DNA of 64,000 bases from Shewanella abyssi (GTDB lineage: Bacteria > Pseudomonadota > Gammaproteobacteria > Enterobacterales > Shewanellaceae). A model generated the notes under the pieces. The model did no database searches and was not told the origin of the DNA. It worked only from the letters and a program-made list of their open reading frames with translations. The stretch covers positions 1-64,000 of the forward strand of contig NZ_JAKIKR010000008.1 in NCBI RefSeq assembly GCF_023284025.1. The letters run 5' to 3'. The translations under genes and the position numbers were made by a program. Of this stretch, positions 44,511 to 54,585 are shown one piece after another (within the stretch, counting starts at the first letter, position 1; each line of letters opens with the position of its first letter).

Positions 44511-45770
44511 ATGAAGCGTCTATTTTTAAGCTTATATTTACTGTTAAGCCTTGGCTTTCTCGGTATAGGTTGGACGCTCGACAGTCTGTGGAAAAACAAT
44601 GTCGACCAAGAAGGTGCACTCGATGCACCTTTAGTGGCTTTGGCGCAGGTGTTAACAAAACTGCCCGCGCAAGAGCGACAAGAGATGCTCGACAGCATCA
44701 GTCGTAATCCTGACTTTCCGTTAACATTGCTCGATGCTGACCAGGTGGCCTTTTCAGACGAGCAGATAGTCCATAGTGACGCCGTTATCGCCACGCCATA
44801 TGATCGCAATCATGAACTGCAATTCATTGCCGTCGGCAAACAAATCTTAATGGCTGGCCCCATAGAGCTTGATCCCGACGCCAGCCTGCGTGGTCTTTAT
44901 AATGTCTTCTTTTACCTCTCATTAGCTTTTGTGGCACTGATTTGGGTGTGGCCACTGTCTAAAGACTTAAAAACCCTGAGAAACGCAACAAAAGAGTTTG
45001 GCCAAGCAAAGTGGAATACCCGCATTCAGCTCACGAAAGGCTCACAAGTACTACCATTAGCCACCACTTTTAATGATATGGCAGCCCACATTAGTGCGCT
45101 CATCGAAAACCAAAAACACCTTTCAAATGCAGTCTCCCATGAGATAAGAACCCCGCTAGCACGGCTCAAATTTGCACTCGCGTTAATCCCGCAATATTGT
45201 TTGCCTGAGTCTGATGAGCTGCGCCGCCAAGCGTTTCTCGAAGAGATGCAGCTCGATATAAAGGAGATGGAAAACTTACTACAAGAGCTGTTGACCTATG
45301 CCAGTTTAGAAACTCAACGAGAAGGGCTGCAATTTGAACTCTGCGACTTAAACAGCTTAACAAAGCAAACCATTAAACGTTTACAGTCACAGCACTCGAC
45401 GCCTATTGAGTTAGTTGAGCATCAACAAACGGTGCAACTGAAGGCCGAACCGTCGTTAATTGAACGGGCCCTACAGAACTTAATCACCAATGCTCAACGT
45501 TTCAGTGTAGAGAAGATCACCGTCGAAATTAGCACTCAAGGTAAGCAGATATTACTGAGTGTGGCTGATGATGGTGAAGGGATATTAGCGCAAGATCAGC
45601 TAAAGATATTTGAACCCTTTTATCGCTGTGATACCCGTTATAATGGCAATAAAGGCCATGGTTTAGGCTTGGCCATCATCAAGCGAATTATGGAACGTCA
45701 TCAAGGGGATGTATCGCTAAAAAGCCATCCAGGTTTTACTCAATTCACCTTAAGATGGCCTAAGCCATAA
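44511..45770 (+). CDS. Sensor histidine kinase (RstB-like)
   Basis: 419-residue inner-membrane kinase. First membrane helix about 4-22, a periplasmic domain of about 110 residues, second helix about 130-147, HAMP about 148-200. The phosphorylated H210 is in NAVSHEIRTPLARL, and the ATPase has the N box NLITNAQRF, DDGEG and GHGLGLAII. Partner of the response regulator 18 bases upstream. Signal unknown. Confidence 0.93.
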   Translation: MKRLFLSLYLLLSLGFLGIGWTLDSLWKNNVDQEGALDAPLVALAQVLTKLPAQERQEMLDSISRNPDFPLTLLDADQVAFSDEQIVHSDAVIATPYDRNHELQFIAVGKQILMAGPIELDPDASLRGLYNVFFYLSLAFVALIWVWPLSKDLKTLRNATKEFGQAKWNTRIQLTKGSQVLPLATTFNDMAAHISALIENQKHLSNAVSHEIRTPLARLKFALALIPQYCLPESDELRRQAFLEEMQLDIKEMENLLQELLTYASLETQREGLQFELCDLNSLTKQTIKRLQSQHSTPIELVEHQQTVQLKAEPSLIERALQNLITNAQRFSVEKITVEISTQGKQILLSVADDGEGILAQDQLKIFEPFYRCDTRYNGNKGHGLGLAIIKRIMERHQGDVSLKSHPGFTQFTLRWPKP

Positions 45771-45797
45771 TTGACTTCGGCACTAATTCAAACCTGT

Positions 45798-46103
45798 TTA
45801 GTCTAATTTAAAATCACTCACATCAGCGGGTTCGGCGGTTTGTTGGTTAAAATCTAAACTAGGATTGGCTCTCGCTCTCTCCTCTATCAGCTGTGTTTTC
45901 CTTGCCTTTAGCATCGCCAGTTGGCGACGACGCTTACGCTGCTTACAAAGCCTGATAACATCAAATTTTTGCGCATCAGAAAACTCGAGCCACTTGAAAC
46001 GTTCGTCTCGATTACGTAAACACCCTTTGCAATATCCCCTCACATCACTTTGGCATACACCAATGCATGGACTGGGGATCTCAAAAAACTCTAATTGCTC
46101 CAT
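45798..46103 (-). CDS. DUF1289 family protein
   Basis: 101 residues with the family motif SPCIGVCQSDVRGYCKGCLR (residues 10-29), four cysteines that may hold a metal, then RNRDERFKWLEF. The C-terminal third is a basic helix (KQRKRRRQLAMLKARK). Convergent with the kinase gene. Function unknown. Confidence 0.8.
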   Translation of the reverse strand: MEQLEFFEIPSPCIGVCQSDVRGYCKGCLRNRDERFKWLEFSDAQKFDVIRLCKQRKRRRQLAMLKARKTQLIEERARANPSLDFNQQTAEPADVSDFKLD

Positions 46104-46131
46104 ACTCTAAACATATACTATGGAAAGAGTA

Positions 46132-46397
46132 ATACCAATTGCATTAGGTATTTAATCAATTCAGAAGCGCTCAAGCTTTTCAATTCAAGGCGCATTGACG
46201 ACAGAATGGTTATTCCCTTATGAGCCAATGCAAAGCAGAAGTGGAATGCGTGAGCGCTTCCCGTAGGGTGGGTTTCAAAGCGCTGCATGCTACGCCGAAA
46301 ACTCTTGATATAGAATAACTATTAGCTTCAAGTTCCCGGCTTGCCTTCATCGCTTTGAATTCCCACTGAATGAACAGATACTTAATGCAATTGGTAT
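46132..46397. mobile_element. MITE-like element of about 266 bp
   Basis: Terminal inverted repeats ATACCAATTGCATTAGGTAT at the left and ATACTTAATGCAATTGGTAT at the right match at 19 of 20 positions. There is no transposase; the one open frame inside (46210-46410) runs across a terminus and is not gene-like. A third partial end (ACCAATTGCATT) follows at once. Likely a non-autonomous element of a repeat family; 7909-7964 may be a relative. Confidence 0.78.
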
Positions 46398-46532
46398 AAA
46401 CCAATTGCATTCGCTAGGCTAGCTATCAAAATACTCAATAAAGCAGCATACTAAATGAACGTGTTTAGCTAAAAACAGATCGTGATCAAACAACATAATG
46501 GGGCTAATGCCTTAAACTAGAGAGGCTAGATA

Positions 46533-47087
46533 ATGAACACAGTAAAACGAACCTTATTAACTTGCATTTTATCACTAGCGCTACTCACTCTAGTGGGCTG
46601 CAGTTCAACCCCAAAGAATGATTACGATCTTAATGTCGACTTCTCTCAGTTAAAGACCTTCTCACAAGTAGCACAGGTGCAAACGACCGATCCGCTCAGC
46701 GCAGCAAGAATTCAGCAATCTATTGCTGCCGCACTGACCACTCAAGGGTTTATCCAGCAAGATGAAGCCGCTGACTTTATAGTGACTTATGGCTTTAGAG
46801 TAGATGATAAACCGAAAGATTCAGGCTTTTCTATTGGACTAGGTGTTGGCTCATGGGGGAGTTCTAGTGGCGCATCAATCGGCACCAGTGTTGATGTCCC
46901 TGTCGGTAGCGATACTGCTAAAATCCAGACCATACAAATCGATGTTATTGACCCGCAAACACAGAAACTGATTTGGCGCGGCAGTGACACGTTTTCTTTT
47001 GATGATGGCGGCGAAGAAAAGGCACAAGAAACCAACATCACCGTCGTTAAAATATTGGCGCAATTCCCGCCCCAGAAAAAGCCTTAA
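46533..47087 (+). CDS. DUF4136 family lipoprotein
   Basis: 184-residue precursor. Lipoprotein signal ending LTLVGC (Cys near 23), then a DUF4136 pattern: DYDLNVDFSQLKTFSQV, LTTQGFIQQDEAADFIVTYG, and IDVIDPQTQKLIWRGSDTF. A glycine/serine-rich loop lies at about 96-112. Envelope protein of unknown role. The AGAGAGGCTAG before ATG 46533 acts as the ribosome binding site. Terminator shared with the convergent fkpA-like gene. Confidence 0.82.
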   Translation: MNTVKRTLLTCILSLALLTLVGCSSTPKNDYDLNVDFSQLKTFSQVAQVQTTDPLSAARIQQSIAAALTTQGFIQQDEAADFIVTYGFRVDDKPKDSGFSIGLGVGSWGSSSGASIGTSVDVPVGSDTAKIQTIQIDVIDPQTQKLIWRGSDTFSFDDGGEEKAQETNITVVKILAQFPPQKKP

Positions 47088-47110
47088 AAGTCATCAAATT
47101 TAAGACATTA

Positions 47111-47137
47111 AAAAAGGACGCATTGCGTCCTTTTTTG
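47111..47137. terminator. Bidirectional terminator
   Basis: Stem AAAGGACGCA-TTGCGTCCTTT with A6/T6 flanks between convergent genes. Confidence 0.9.
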
Positions 47138-47156
47138 TCCCCAATATTATTCGGGA

Positions 47157-47927
47157 TTAGTGTGCGTGTGCAGCACTTGCTTCTGCAGCTGGAGCATCCG
47201 CTTTTTGAATATCTAACAACTCAACTTCAAATACTAACGTAGAGTTAGCTGGAATAGTGGCTGTATCACGATCGCCATAGGCTAATTCTGCAGGGATAAC
47301 AAACTTAAACTTAGAGCCCACAGACATTAGCTGAACGCCTTCAGTCCAACCAGGAATAACGCGGTTCAGTCCGAACGTAGCAGGCTCGCCACGAGCAACT
47401 GAGCTGTCAAATTCAGTACCATCCGTTAGTGTACCAACATAGTGAACTTTAACGGTATCAGCAGCGACAGGCTGCTCGCCAGTACCTGCAGTTAATACTA
47501 GGTACTGCAAGCCAGATTCAGTCGTTACAACACCGTCTTTAGCTTTGTTTGTTTCAAGGTATGCAGCGCTATCAGCCAAACTCTTCTCTGCTAGTGCAGC
47601 CGCCTTTGTTTGGCGCTTTTCGTTAAGCTTCTCATCAAGAGTTTGCAATACTGCTTGCATCTCTTCTTGAGTAAGCTTTAGCTCGCTGTTCAAGCCTTCG
47701 CTGAAACCAGTCACGATTAGGTTTCTGTCTACAGCAAAACCGAGTTCCTCTTGCTCCTTGATATGGCCAGCCATATAAGTACCAATCGACGCGCCAACGC
47801 TGTAGGCTTCTTTTTGCGCTTCAGTGTTCAATTCAACAGGAGCGGCGACGGCTTCTTGCTCTTGATTACAAGCACTAAGACCAACAACGGCCAAAGCCAC
47901 TAGTGAATATTTATAAATCGATTTCAT
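47157..47927 (-). CDS. fkpA: FKBP-type peptidyl-prolyl isomerase, FkpA-like lipoprotein
   Basis: 256-residue precursor. Signal with lipobox VVGLSACN (Cys near 20). An N-terminal helical dimerisation domain (about 30-125) is followed by the FKBP domain (about 130-240) with [30 protein letters not shown] and [10 protein letters not shown]. Assists folding of exported proteins. The C-terminus is Ala/His-rich. Unlike E. coli FkpA it looks lipid-anchored. Confidence 0.92.
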   Translation of the reverse strand: MKSIYKYSLVALAVVGLSACNQEQEAVAAPVELNTEAQKEAYSVGASIGTYMAGHIKEQEELGFAVDRNLIVTGFSEGLNSELKLTQEEMQAVLQTLDEKLNEKRQTKAAALAEKSLADSAAYLETNKAKDGVVTTESGLQYLVLTAGTGEQPVAADTVKVHYVGTLTDGTEFDSSVARGEPATFGLNRVIPGWTEGVQLMSVGSKFKFVIPAELAYGDRDTATIPANSTLVFEVELLDIQKADAPAAEASAAHAH

Positions 47928-48368
47928 TTAAAGCTTCCTCAGCATCTACAGGTGGTTACTATAACCTTTACTTTTATTAGGCGAACCACTTTATACTAGT
48001 TAAATAGGTTATTCCAATCTGAATAGACAAAAGCAACACCACCGTGATTCAACGCACTTTTTCAATACGGATGAATATATTACATACATAGCCTGTCATT
48101 AGCCTGAACGACTATTGCGCTTGTATAAACAATGATTCATTTAAAAGACAACATTAAATTGAACAAGTTCATAGCATATCTATTAACCTGGCTAATTAAC
48201 GCTCTTTTTTACGTTTAACCCTTACTGCGCCATAAGAATTGAGCTAATAGCCGATATTGTTGGATATGTCCTTAAAGCGACTATCCCAAAATATACCGAG
48301 CCGTTGTATACTCGAGCGATAATCAAAGGTAGCTGCAATGAGCATTTGCCAATCCATCAGAGGTAAAC
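47928..48368. other. Intergenic region between fkpA-like gene and slyX
   Basis: 441 bases, divergent promoters expected; no gene and no firm boxes seen. Confidence 0.4.
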
Positions 48369-48581
48369 GTGGATAATATAGAATACAGAGTTGAAGAGTT
48401 AGAGATGAAGATGGCGTTCCAAGACGGTACGATCGAAGAACTCAACCAACAAGTCATCAAGCTAAATGAGGTGGTGGCAATACAACAGGAGCAGATACGG
48501 TTATTGCTCAATAAACTGCAGTCAGCTGAACCGAGTAATATGGCATCCCAAGCGGATGAAACACCGCCGCCACACTTTTAA
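48369..48581 (+). CDS. slyX: SlyX family protein
   Basis: 70 residues starting at GTG. One long coiled coil with the family motif [20 protein letters not shown] and a Pro/His C-terminus (TPPPHF). In many gammaproteobacteria it lies next to fkpA, as here. Cellular role unknown. Confidence 0.9.
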   Translation: MDNIEYRVEELEMKMAFQDGTIEELNQQVIKLNEVVAIQQEQIRLLLNKLQSAEPSNMASQADETPPPHF

Positions 48582-48839
48582 CTTCCAATGGATACCTATA
48601 GTGGCTAGATTAATAGCTTAAAATCTTGCTATATTTAAAATAGTAATAGTTATTGTGCATTCATGTTACGTTCAGATTTGATATGTTAAAAATACACTGG
48701 TATCGATGAAATTTGTAAGTTTATATAAATTCTCATCGCTGATTATTTTTATCATTTATAATGCGTTTTAGTGCTCTAACCACTCCCCTGAGCTAACAAG
48801 GAAGCCAATGCAACTAGCACACATTACCGAGACGTTTAC

Positions 48840-50207
48840 ATGAGAAGTGTCTTATTGCTGGCGTCCATGATGATAAGTTTAACTGGGTGTGCATTTAACA
48901 GCGTATTCATTAATTACCCTTCGCAGATTGCGCCGGTAAAAGCGCAGCTCAATTCAGCAACGCCCCAGCAAGCGGCCAACATTGTAGCAGCTGAAGTGAC
49001 CAGTGCTGATGGCCTGCTGTACGCTCAGGAAGCTGGACGTTCGGCACAAATCGCGGGGGATTTTGATGGCAGTAAAATATTCTATCAACAAGCTGCCAAT
49101 GCCTATCGGGTGTTTGACGATAAGGCCAAACTCAGTTTAAGTGATGCCGGAGCGACTGCCACCAGTCTGTTCATCAATGACAATGTAATCCCCTACCGCG
49201 GCCCTGGTTACGAGCGAGTGATGCTCCATCAATATCAAGCGCTTAACTACCTTTTTAGTGGTGATGCGGAAGGTGCGTTAGTGGAAGTTCGTCGCAGTAA
49301 TGAACTACAAAGTTCAGAGCAAGCGCGCTATCAAAAGTCTAATAAGTCTGTGCAAGCCATGGCAAACGGCACCATTGACGCCGAGGTCAATAAACTCGGT
49401 AAAGCCGCAGGAAGTACCACCAGTTCATTTTTAAATGCCTATAGCTACTACACCACTGGTATGTTGCATGAAATTTTAGGTGAAGCTAATGATGCCTATA
49501 TCGACTATCGCAAAGCAGCGCAAATATCGCCAAATAACCCATACTTACAGCAGGATTTAGTCAGACTGGCCAAGCAATTATCGATGCCACAGTATGACGA
49601 ATTTAAAAAACGCTGGGGCGAGGCCATATTGCCGCAAAAGGAAGAGGGCCAAGTTATCGTTATGCTAGAGCGTGGCTTTGTACCTGAAAAGAAAAGTCTG
49701 ACCGTGCCTTTTACCATTCATGGTAACTGGCAAACAGCGTCACTGGCGACTTACTTTCCCACTAAGCAAACAGTGAGAGCCGGACGCATACAAGGACTCG
49801 GCACAGTGTTAGTTGCGGCGCCCATAGCCAACATTGATGCATTAGCGATTACTGCGCTAAAAGAAGATCTCCCCGCCGCACTGCTAAGGCAAGCTGCCCG
49901 GGTATATGCAAAATCAGAGATGGCACGAAGCGTGGAAAGTGACAGTAAGCGCCGCAGCAATCAAACCGATTATGCCGCCATTGCAATGCAGATATTTAAC
50001 GTCATCACCGAGCAAGCCGACAGACGTAGCTGGCTAACCTTGCCACAACAAGCACAAATTGCCCGCACTTATGTAAAGGCAGGTAACTACTCCGTTAAGC
50101 TCGATAATGCAGCACCGAACTCGATTGAGGTAAAAAGTGGCCGAACCACACTTATTTGGCTCATTGATACCGGTAATTACACCCGTTTTTATTCAATAAT
50201 CATTTAG
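48840..50207 (+). CDS. COG3014 family lipoprotein
   Basis: 455-residue precursor with lipobox SLTGC (Cys near 17). The N-terminal half is helical with TPR-like repeats (AGDFDGSKIFYQQAANAYR, LGEANDAYIDYRKAAQISP); the C-terminal half is beta-rich. The gene is followed after 23 bases by lpoB, suggesting a shared envelope role in cell-wall synthesis control. Function not established. Confidence 0.82.
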   Translation: MRSVLLLASMMISLTGCAFNSVFINYPSQIAPVKAQLNSATPQQAANIVAAEVTSADGLLYAQEAGRSAQIAGDFDGSKIFYQQAANAYRVFDDKAKLSLSDAGATATSLFINDNVIPYRGPGYERVMLHQYQALNYLFSGDAEGALVEVRRSNELQSSEQARYQKSNKSVQAMANGTIDAEVNKLGKAAGSTTSSFLNAYSYYTTGMLHEILGEANDAYIDYRKAAQISPNNPYLQQDLVRLAKQLSMPQYDEFKKRWGEAILPQKEEGQVIVMLERGFVPEKKSLTVPFTIHGNWQTASLATYFPTKQTVRAGRIQGLGTVLVAAPIANIDALAITALKEDLPAALLRQAARVYAKSEMARSVESDSKRRSNQTDYAAIAMQIFNVITEQADRRSWLTLPQQAQIARTYVKAGNYSVKLDNAAPNSIEVKSGRTTLIWLIDTGNYTRFYSIII

Positions 50208-50230
50208 CAATCACTTGTATGGAACTCACT

Positions 50231-50824
50231 ATGAAACATTTAAACGTTATTTTTATTCTCGCGGCAGTCATTGGCTTGTCAGCGTGCCAATCAAAAGTTG
50301 AATACGGTGATGCCACGGAAGTGGAAACCGTCAATGAGAACTTTGGCTCAACCGATCTGCAGGCGATTGCGGCTAAGATGGTCGATAGCATGCTGACTTT
50401 CCCACCGGTTGTCGCGCTTACCGCTAACGATCGTCCTATTATGTTTGTTGATAAAGTGAAGAACAAAACATCTGAGCATATCGATACGGAATCGGTGACC
50501 GACTCCATCAGTAATAAATTATTACGCTCAGGCAAGTTCCGCTTTATCGATATGACTAAAGTTGACTCTGTCCGTAAACAACTGGATTACCAGAATAATT
50601 CTGGCATGGTTGATCCATCAACGGCGATTAGCTTCGGCCGTCAAATTGGCGCCCAGTACATGCTTTATGGCAACCTATCGAGCATCGTTAAACAAGATGG
50701 CAGCACTAAAGACGTTTACTACAAGATGACGATGCGTTTGATGGATTTGGAAACTGGCCTTATTGAATGGTCTGATGAAAAAGAGATCCGCAAAGTTAAG
50801 TCGAAGTCTTTCCTAGGCCTATAA
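50231..50824 (+). CDS. lpoB: Penicillin-binding protein activator LpoB
   Basis: 197-residue outer-membrane lipoprotein that activates the murein synthase PBP1b from outside. Lipobox IGLSAC (Cys near 19), then the globular domain with DLQAIAAKMVDSML, VDKVKNKTSEHIDTESVTDS and ISFGRQIGAQYMLYGNLSS. ATG 50231 was chosen over the in-frame ATG 50219 because GGA lies seven bases before it. The disordered linker is short compared with E. coli LpoB. Terminator follows. Confidence 0.9.
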   Translation: MKHLNVIFILAAVIGLSACQSKVEYGDATEVETVNENFGSTDLQAIAAKMVDSMLTFPPVVALTANDRPIMFVDKVKNKTSEHIDTESVTDSISNKLLRSGKFRFIDMTKVDSVRKQLDYQNNSGMVDPSTAISFGRQIGAQYMLYGNLSSIVKQDGSTKDVYYKMTMRLMDLETGLIEWSDEKEIRKVKSKSFLGL

Positions 50825-50849
50825 TGCTAAGTTAGTGCTAACGACCATT

Positions 50850-50876
50850 AAAGCCAGCATCTCGCTGGCTTTTTTA
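50850..50876 (+). terminator. Rho-independent terminator after lpoB
   Basis: Stem AAGCCAGC-atct-CGCTGGCTT with T6. Confidence 0.88.
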
Positions 50877-50977
50877 TTGATCCAAGAAGCCGATTTTAAC
50901 TTCTGCGCAACGCTGAAATAAGGTACCGTACCTAGCTCGATCTTTAGCACTAAATCGCTTATTAAAAGGATGCTGTT

Positions 50978-53617
50978 TTGAACCTGCTTCATACTGCTTT
51001 AGTTATTGTGTTCTCAGTTGTACTTGCTGCCTGTAATTCAACACCTCGTGAGCCCCTGTCATCACGAGATGCCTCCCCCTACATTAGCCAGCAGTCAGCG
51101 GCAATGCGCTCAGCTAGGATCTCTGATGTACATTATGACTTAGACTTTACCTTAACAGGTGCAGCAAGGTTTTCAGCCACGACTAAGGTCGACTTTAACC
51201 TTAGTGATACCAGTAAAGCGCTGACACTCGATCTCAATCAAGCGACGATCAGCCACTTTAGTATTAATGGCAAAAAGGTTTACCCAAACTATAACAACAG
51301 CTATATAACCCTCAATCCAGGCTTGTTAGTGAGTGGTAGCAACACGGTTGAAGTGCAGTTCACTCGCGCCCATAGCACCAACGGTGAAGGGCTACATCGT
51401 TTTGTCGATCCGGTTGACGATAAAGTTTACCTTTATTCTCACTTCGAACCCGCTGCGGCTCAGCAGATGTTCGCTGTTTTTGACCAGCCAGATCTTAAAG
51501 CGACCTACACCTTGTCGGTTACGGCGCCAAAAGAGTGGACCGTTATCAGTGCGATGCGAGAAACATCAACAACACCGCTTGGCGATACTCGTCGGTGGCT
51601 GTTTCCGCAATCGCCTAAGTTGAGCCCCTATAACTTCTCGATGCATGCAGGTCCCTATCATCAGTGGACCGATAGTAGCGGCCAATATCCACTGCGCCTA
51701 TTTGCGCGGCAATCTGTTGCAGACCAAGTCACGCCACAAGATTGGTTTACCTATACTCAGCAGGGGCTTACGTTTTTCGATGATTACTTTGGCATCCCCT
51801 ACCCATTTAAAAAGTATGACCAAGTGCTGGTGCCAGACTTTCTTTATGGTGCCATGGAGAATGCAGCGGCTATCACCTTCAGCGAAAGTCGCTTCCTGTT
51901 TAATAGCGATATGACCGCCACCCAAAAACAACGCCTAGCGGGCGTGATCATGCATGAGATGGCGCATCAATGGTTTGGTAACCTAGTGACGATGAAATGG
52001 TGGAATGGTTTGTGGCTAAATGAAAGTTTTGCTTCATTTATGGGCACACTTGCTACCGCGGAAGCCACCGAGTTTACCCATGCTTGGCGAACCTTTTACG
52101 CCAACAATAAGCAAAGTGCTTACCACTTAGACAGCCAAGCCAGCACTCACCCTATTGAAGTCCCCGTCGCCACGACACAGAATGCCTTCGATAATATCGA
52201 CGCAATTACCTACTCTAAAGGGGCATCGACCCTAAACCAACTTAACCATCTTTTAGGTGAAAAGGCGTTTCAAACTGGAGTGCAGAATTATCTGACTCAA
52301 TACAGTTATCAAAATGCTGAGTTAAACGACTTTATTAAAAGCCTAGCAAAGGCTGCCAATAGAAACCTCACCAGCTGGAGTCAGCAGTGGCTTTATGAAG
52401 CTGGCGTTAACAGTATTCAAGCCAGCTTTATTTGTGAAAAAGGTCGAGTCACACAATTTAGCCTTAAGCAGTCTGCAGCGAGTGATGTGCTACCCACCTT
52501 GCGTGAACAGCATGTTCAAATAGGTCTGTTTACTAAAGGGCGTAAGCGACTGCATCACAATATCAGTATGCCGGTGACTTATAGCGGCAGCACCACCAAT
52601 GTCACCAGTCTTGTGGGGATGCATTGCCCCGATCTCGTCTATCCCAATTATCAAGATTGGGGCTTTGTAAAAGTGAATTTAGATCCTGTTTCATTTAAGA
52701 CTGCAAAACAAAGTTTGCGCTTGGTAAAAGACCCGCTATTACGCTCAATGTTGTGGCAAAGCTTGTGGGATAGCGTTGAAGAGGGCAATCTTTCACTGAA
52801 CGACTACATCGGCACGGTACTGGTTAATTTGCCAGGAGAAGCTGATTACACCATTGTAGGGCAAGTGCTTGCTAGCTTATCTAAAACACGTGTTTATCTT
52901 GATAAGATGGCTCCCATCAACCAGCGTTATGCCAAAAAGGCCATTCGCGCCATTGAGCAGATGAGCCTTAGAAAGGTGATGATAAATAGCAATGACCGTG
53001 ATTTTCAGCGACGTTGGTTTAGCAACTATATCGCCTTTGCGCGCAGTCAAGATGCACTAGATAACATCGATGCCATGCTTAGCGATAAAGCGAGTATTAA
53101 AGGCTTAGTGTTGGATCAAGATCTTCGCTGGGCCATGATTAGCCACTTAAACCGCTATGATCATCCAAGTGCCATGTATTGGCTGCGTAAAGAGCGTGAG
53201 GTCGACACGAGTGATGCTGGGCAGAAATCTGCACTTGCCGCGGAAGTCTCTCGTCCAGACGCATTGAAGAAGCGTCAGTGGTTAACCCGCATTCAGCAGC
53301 AAACAAATCTGCCGTTCTCCAAACAACGCACCATAATGGCGAACCTTTATCCCAGTGAGCAAAAGTCCCTGAGCGCAGTAACCGCGGAGCAGCGACTCAC
53401 GACACTCGCGTTGCTCGACAAAGAGAAAGGTCCGGTATTTATGCGCAGTTACGCAAAATACTTAATCCCAACAGATTGCAGTTATGGCAATGTCAGTGCA
53501 TTACAAAACTTGCAGGCTAACAATAAACAGTTGTCTGACGGCACAACTCGGGCGCTAAAAGAAGCGATTCAGCAGCAGCAAAAATGCCTGCTGATTCAAT
53601 CTAAAATGAACCGATAG
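50978..53617 (+). CDS. M1-family aminopeptidase, lipoprotein
   Basis: 879-residue zinc aminopeptidase. The substrate-binding GAMEN motif is at 291-295 and the zinc site is H326-E-M-A-H330 with E349 in NESFAS, all intact. A lipobox VVLAAC (Cys near 19) places it in the envelope, unlike cytoplasmic PepN. The beta-saddle N-terminal domain (about 48-240) and helical C-terminus (about 560-879) have normal lengths. Start is TTG 50978 with AAAAGGA upstream; the ATG nine bases earlier is out of frame and meets a stop. Likely role: digestion of external peptides. Confidence 0.92.
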   Translation: MNLLHTALVIVFSVVLAACNSTPREPLSSRDASPYISQQSAAMRSARISDVHYDLDFTLTGAARFSATTKVDFNLSDTSKALTLDLNQATISHFSINGKKVYPNYNNSYITLNPGLLVSGSNTVEVQFTRAHSTNGEGLHRFVDPVDDKVYLYSHFEPAAAQQMFAVFDQPDLKATYTLSVTAPKEWTVISAMRETSTTPLGDTRRWLFPQSPKLSPYNFSMHAGPYHQWTDSSGQYPLRLFARQSVADQVTPQDWFTYTQQGLTFFDDYFGIPYPFKKYDQVLVPDFLYGAMENAAAITFSESRFLFNSDMTATQKQRLAGVIMHEMAHQWFGNLVTMKWWNGLWLNESFASFMGTLATAEATEFTHAWRTFYANNKQSAYHLDSQASTHPIEVPVATTQNAFDNIDAITYSKGASTLNQLNHLLGEKAFQTGVQNYLTQYSYQNAELNDFIKSLAKAANRNLTSWSQQWLYEAGVNSIQASFICEKGRVTQFSLKQSAASDVLPTLREQHVQIGLFTKGRKRLHHNISMPVTYSGSTTNVTSLVGMHCPDLVYPNYQDWGFVKVNLDPVSFKTAKQSLRLVKDPLLRSMLWQSLWDSVEEGNLSLNDYIGTVLVNLPGEADYTIVGQVLASLSKTRVYLDKMAPINQRYAKKAIRAIEQMSLRKVMINSNDRDFQRRWFSNYIAFARSQDALDNIDAMLSDKASIKGLVLDQDLRWAMISHLNRYDHPSAMYWLRKEREVDTSDAGQKSALAAEVSRPDALKKRQWLTRIQQQTNLPFSKQRTIMANLYPSEQKSLSAVTAEQRLTTLALLDKEKGPVFMRSYAKYLIPTDCSYGNVSALQNLQANNKQLSDGTTRALKEAIQQQQKCLLIQSKMNR

Positions 53618-53642
53618 CAAAACATAAGTTTGGGCTATCCAT

Positions 53643-53672
53643 AAAAAAAGCCACCTTCGCGGTGGCTTTTAC
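53643..53672. terminator. Terminator between M1 peptidase and phosphoribosyltransferase genes
   Basis: Stem AAAAGCCACC-ttc-GCGGTGGCTTTT, usable from both convergent sides. Confidence 0.85.
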
Positions 53673-53747
53673 ATTTAATAAAATCACATAACCCTATTGA
53701 ATTGATTCTATGGGTAAATCGATTCAATCTGTACAGCCATTAAAGAC

Positions 53748-54308
53748 TTAAACGAACAAATGTTTAATGTTCTTTAAATCGCTCTTACCTTGCGCTAGCT
53801 CTTCAACAGAAAGGCCTGAGACTTCATGGGGGAACACTAACCACTCTTCAGATTCATGAATATAGTAATCAGGCTTTAATGGCACTGTGGTGTTTTTAGG
53901 CTTGTAATAAGGACAAGCAATACGCACATCTTTAGGCATGTTTAAACGCATCAATTCACTTAACTTATCTTTAAGGGCATGGACACTGCGGCCAGAATCA
54001 AATACGTCATCAACAATCAATAGACCGTCACCCGCATTGGCATTTTCAACAATATAGTGCAAACCATGTACTTTAATCTGCTTACTTTGTTGATTAATCC
54101 CATAGTAAGAGGAAGTACGTACTGCGATATGATCTGTTTCTACTTTCTTGAAGTCAAAATACTCCTGCACGGCGATACCGATTGGTGCACCACCACGCCA
54201 AATACCCACAATAAACTGCGGACGAAAGCCACTTTCATAAACTTGTGCCGCTAAACGAAAAGAATCCTCTAGTAATTCTTGCGCCGTAATAAAGCATTTC
54301 TCTGACAT
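53748..54308 (-). CDS. Purine-type phosphoribosyltransferase
   Basis: 186 residues. The PRPP-binding signature LLIVDDVFDSGRS lies in the middle, preceded by FIVGIWRGGAPIG, and the end is WLVFPHE. This is closest to hypoxanthine/xanthine-guanine-type transferases of Shewanella and Vibrio. Purine salvage in the cytoplasm is the likely role; the preferred base is not clear. Confidence 0.85.
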   Translation of the reverse strand: MSEKCFITAQELLEDSFRLAAQVYESGFRPQFIVGIWRGGAPIGIAVQEYFDFKKVETDHIAVRTSSYYGINQQSKQIKVHGLHYIVENANAGDGLLIVDDVFDSGRSVHALKDKLSELMRLNMPKDVRIACPYYKPKNTTVPLKPDYYIHESEEWLVFPHEVSGLSVEELAQGKSDLKNIKHLFV

Positions 54309-54524
54309 CTGACCGTCCCCATCTTGGTATAGTTATCTTATTTGGGTCTCAAAATGCAGTTGATGGCAACTATTCCAAACTCTGAAATAGGACCTTGCTA
54401 GCGATCTCGCCGCTCAACTGTTTAAAGTGTAGGCATCCACCCGATTTTGGAGGCGAATTTTATACTAAAAACAGCACTAATGCTGTAAAAAAGCAGCAAA
54501 CTTGTGGCTTGAACACAAAAAACA

Positions 54525-54552
54525 AAAACGGCTACCTATGGGTAGCCGTTAA
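54525..54552. terminator. Rho-independent terminator after phoD-like gene
   Basis: Stem AACGGCTACC-tat-GGGTAGCCGTT with a T-rich flank on the minus strand. Confidence 0.8.
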
Positions 54553-54585
54553 ATTAAGCCTATTTGAAAGCTTGCTTAGAAAGCA

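Noticed and set aside
46210..46410. 66-codon open frame on the minus strand
   Set aside because: It lies inside the MITE-like element and crosses its terminal repeat; no protein features.
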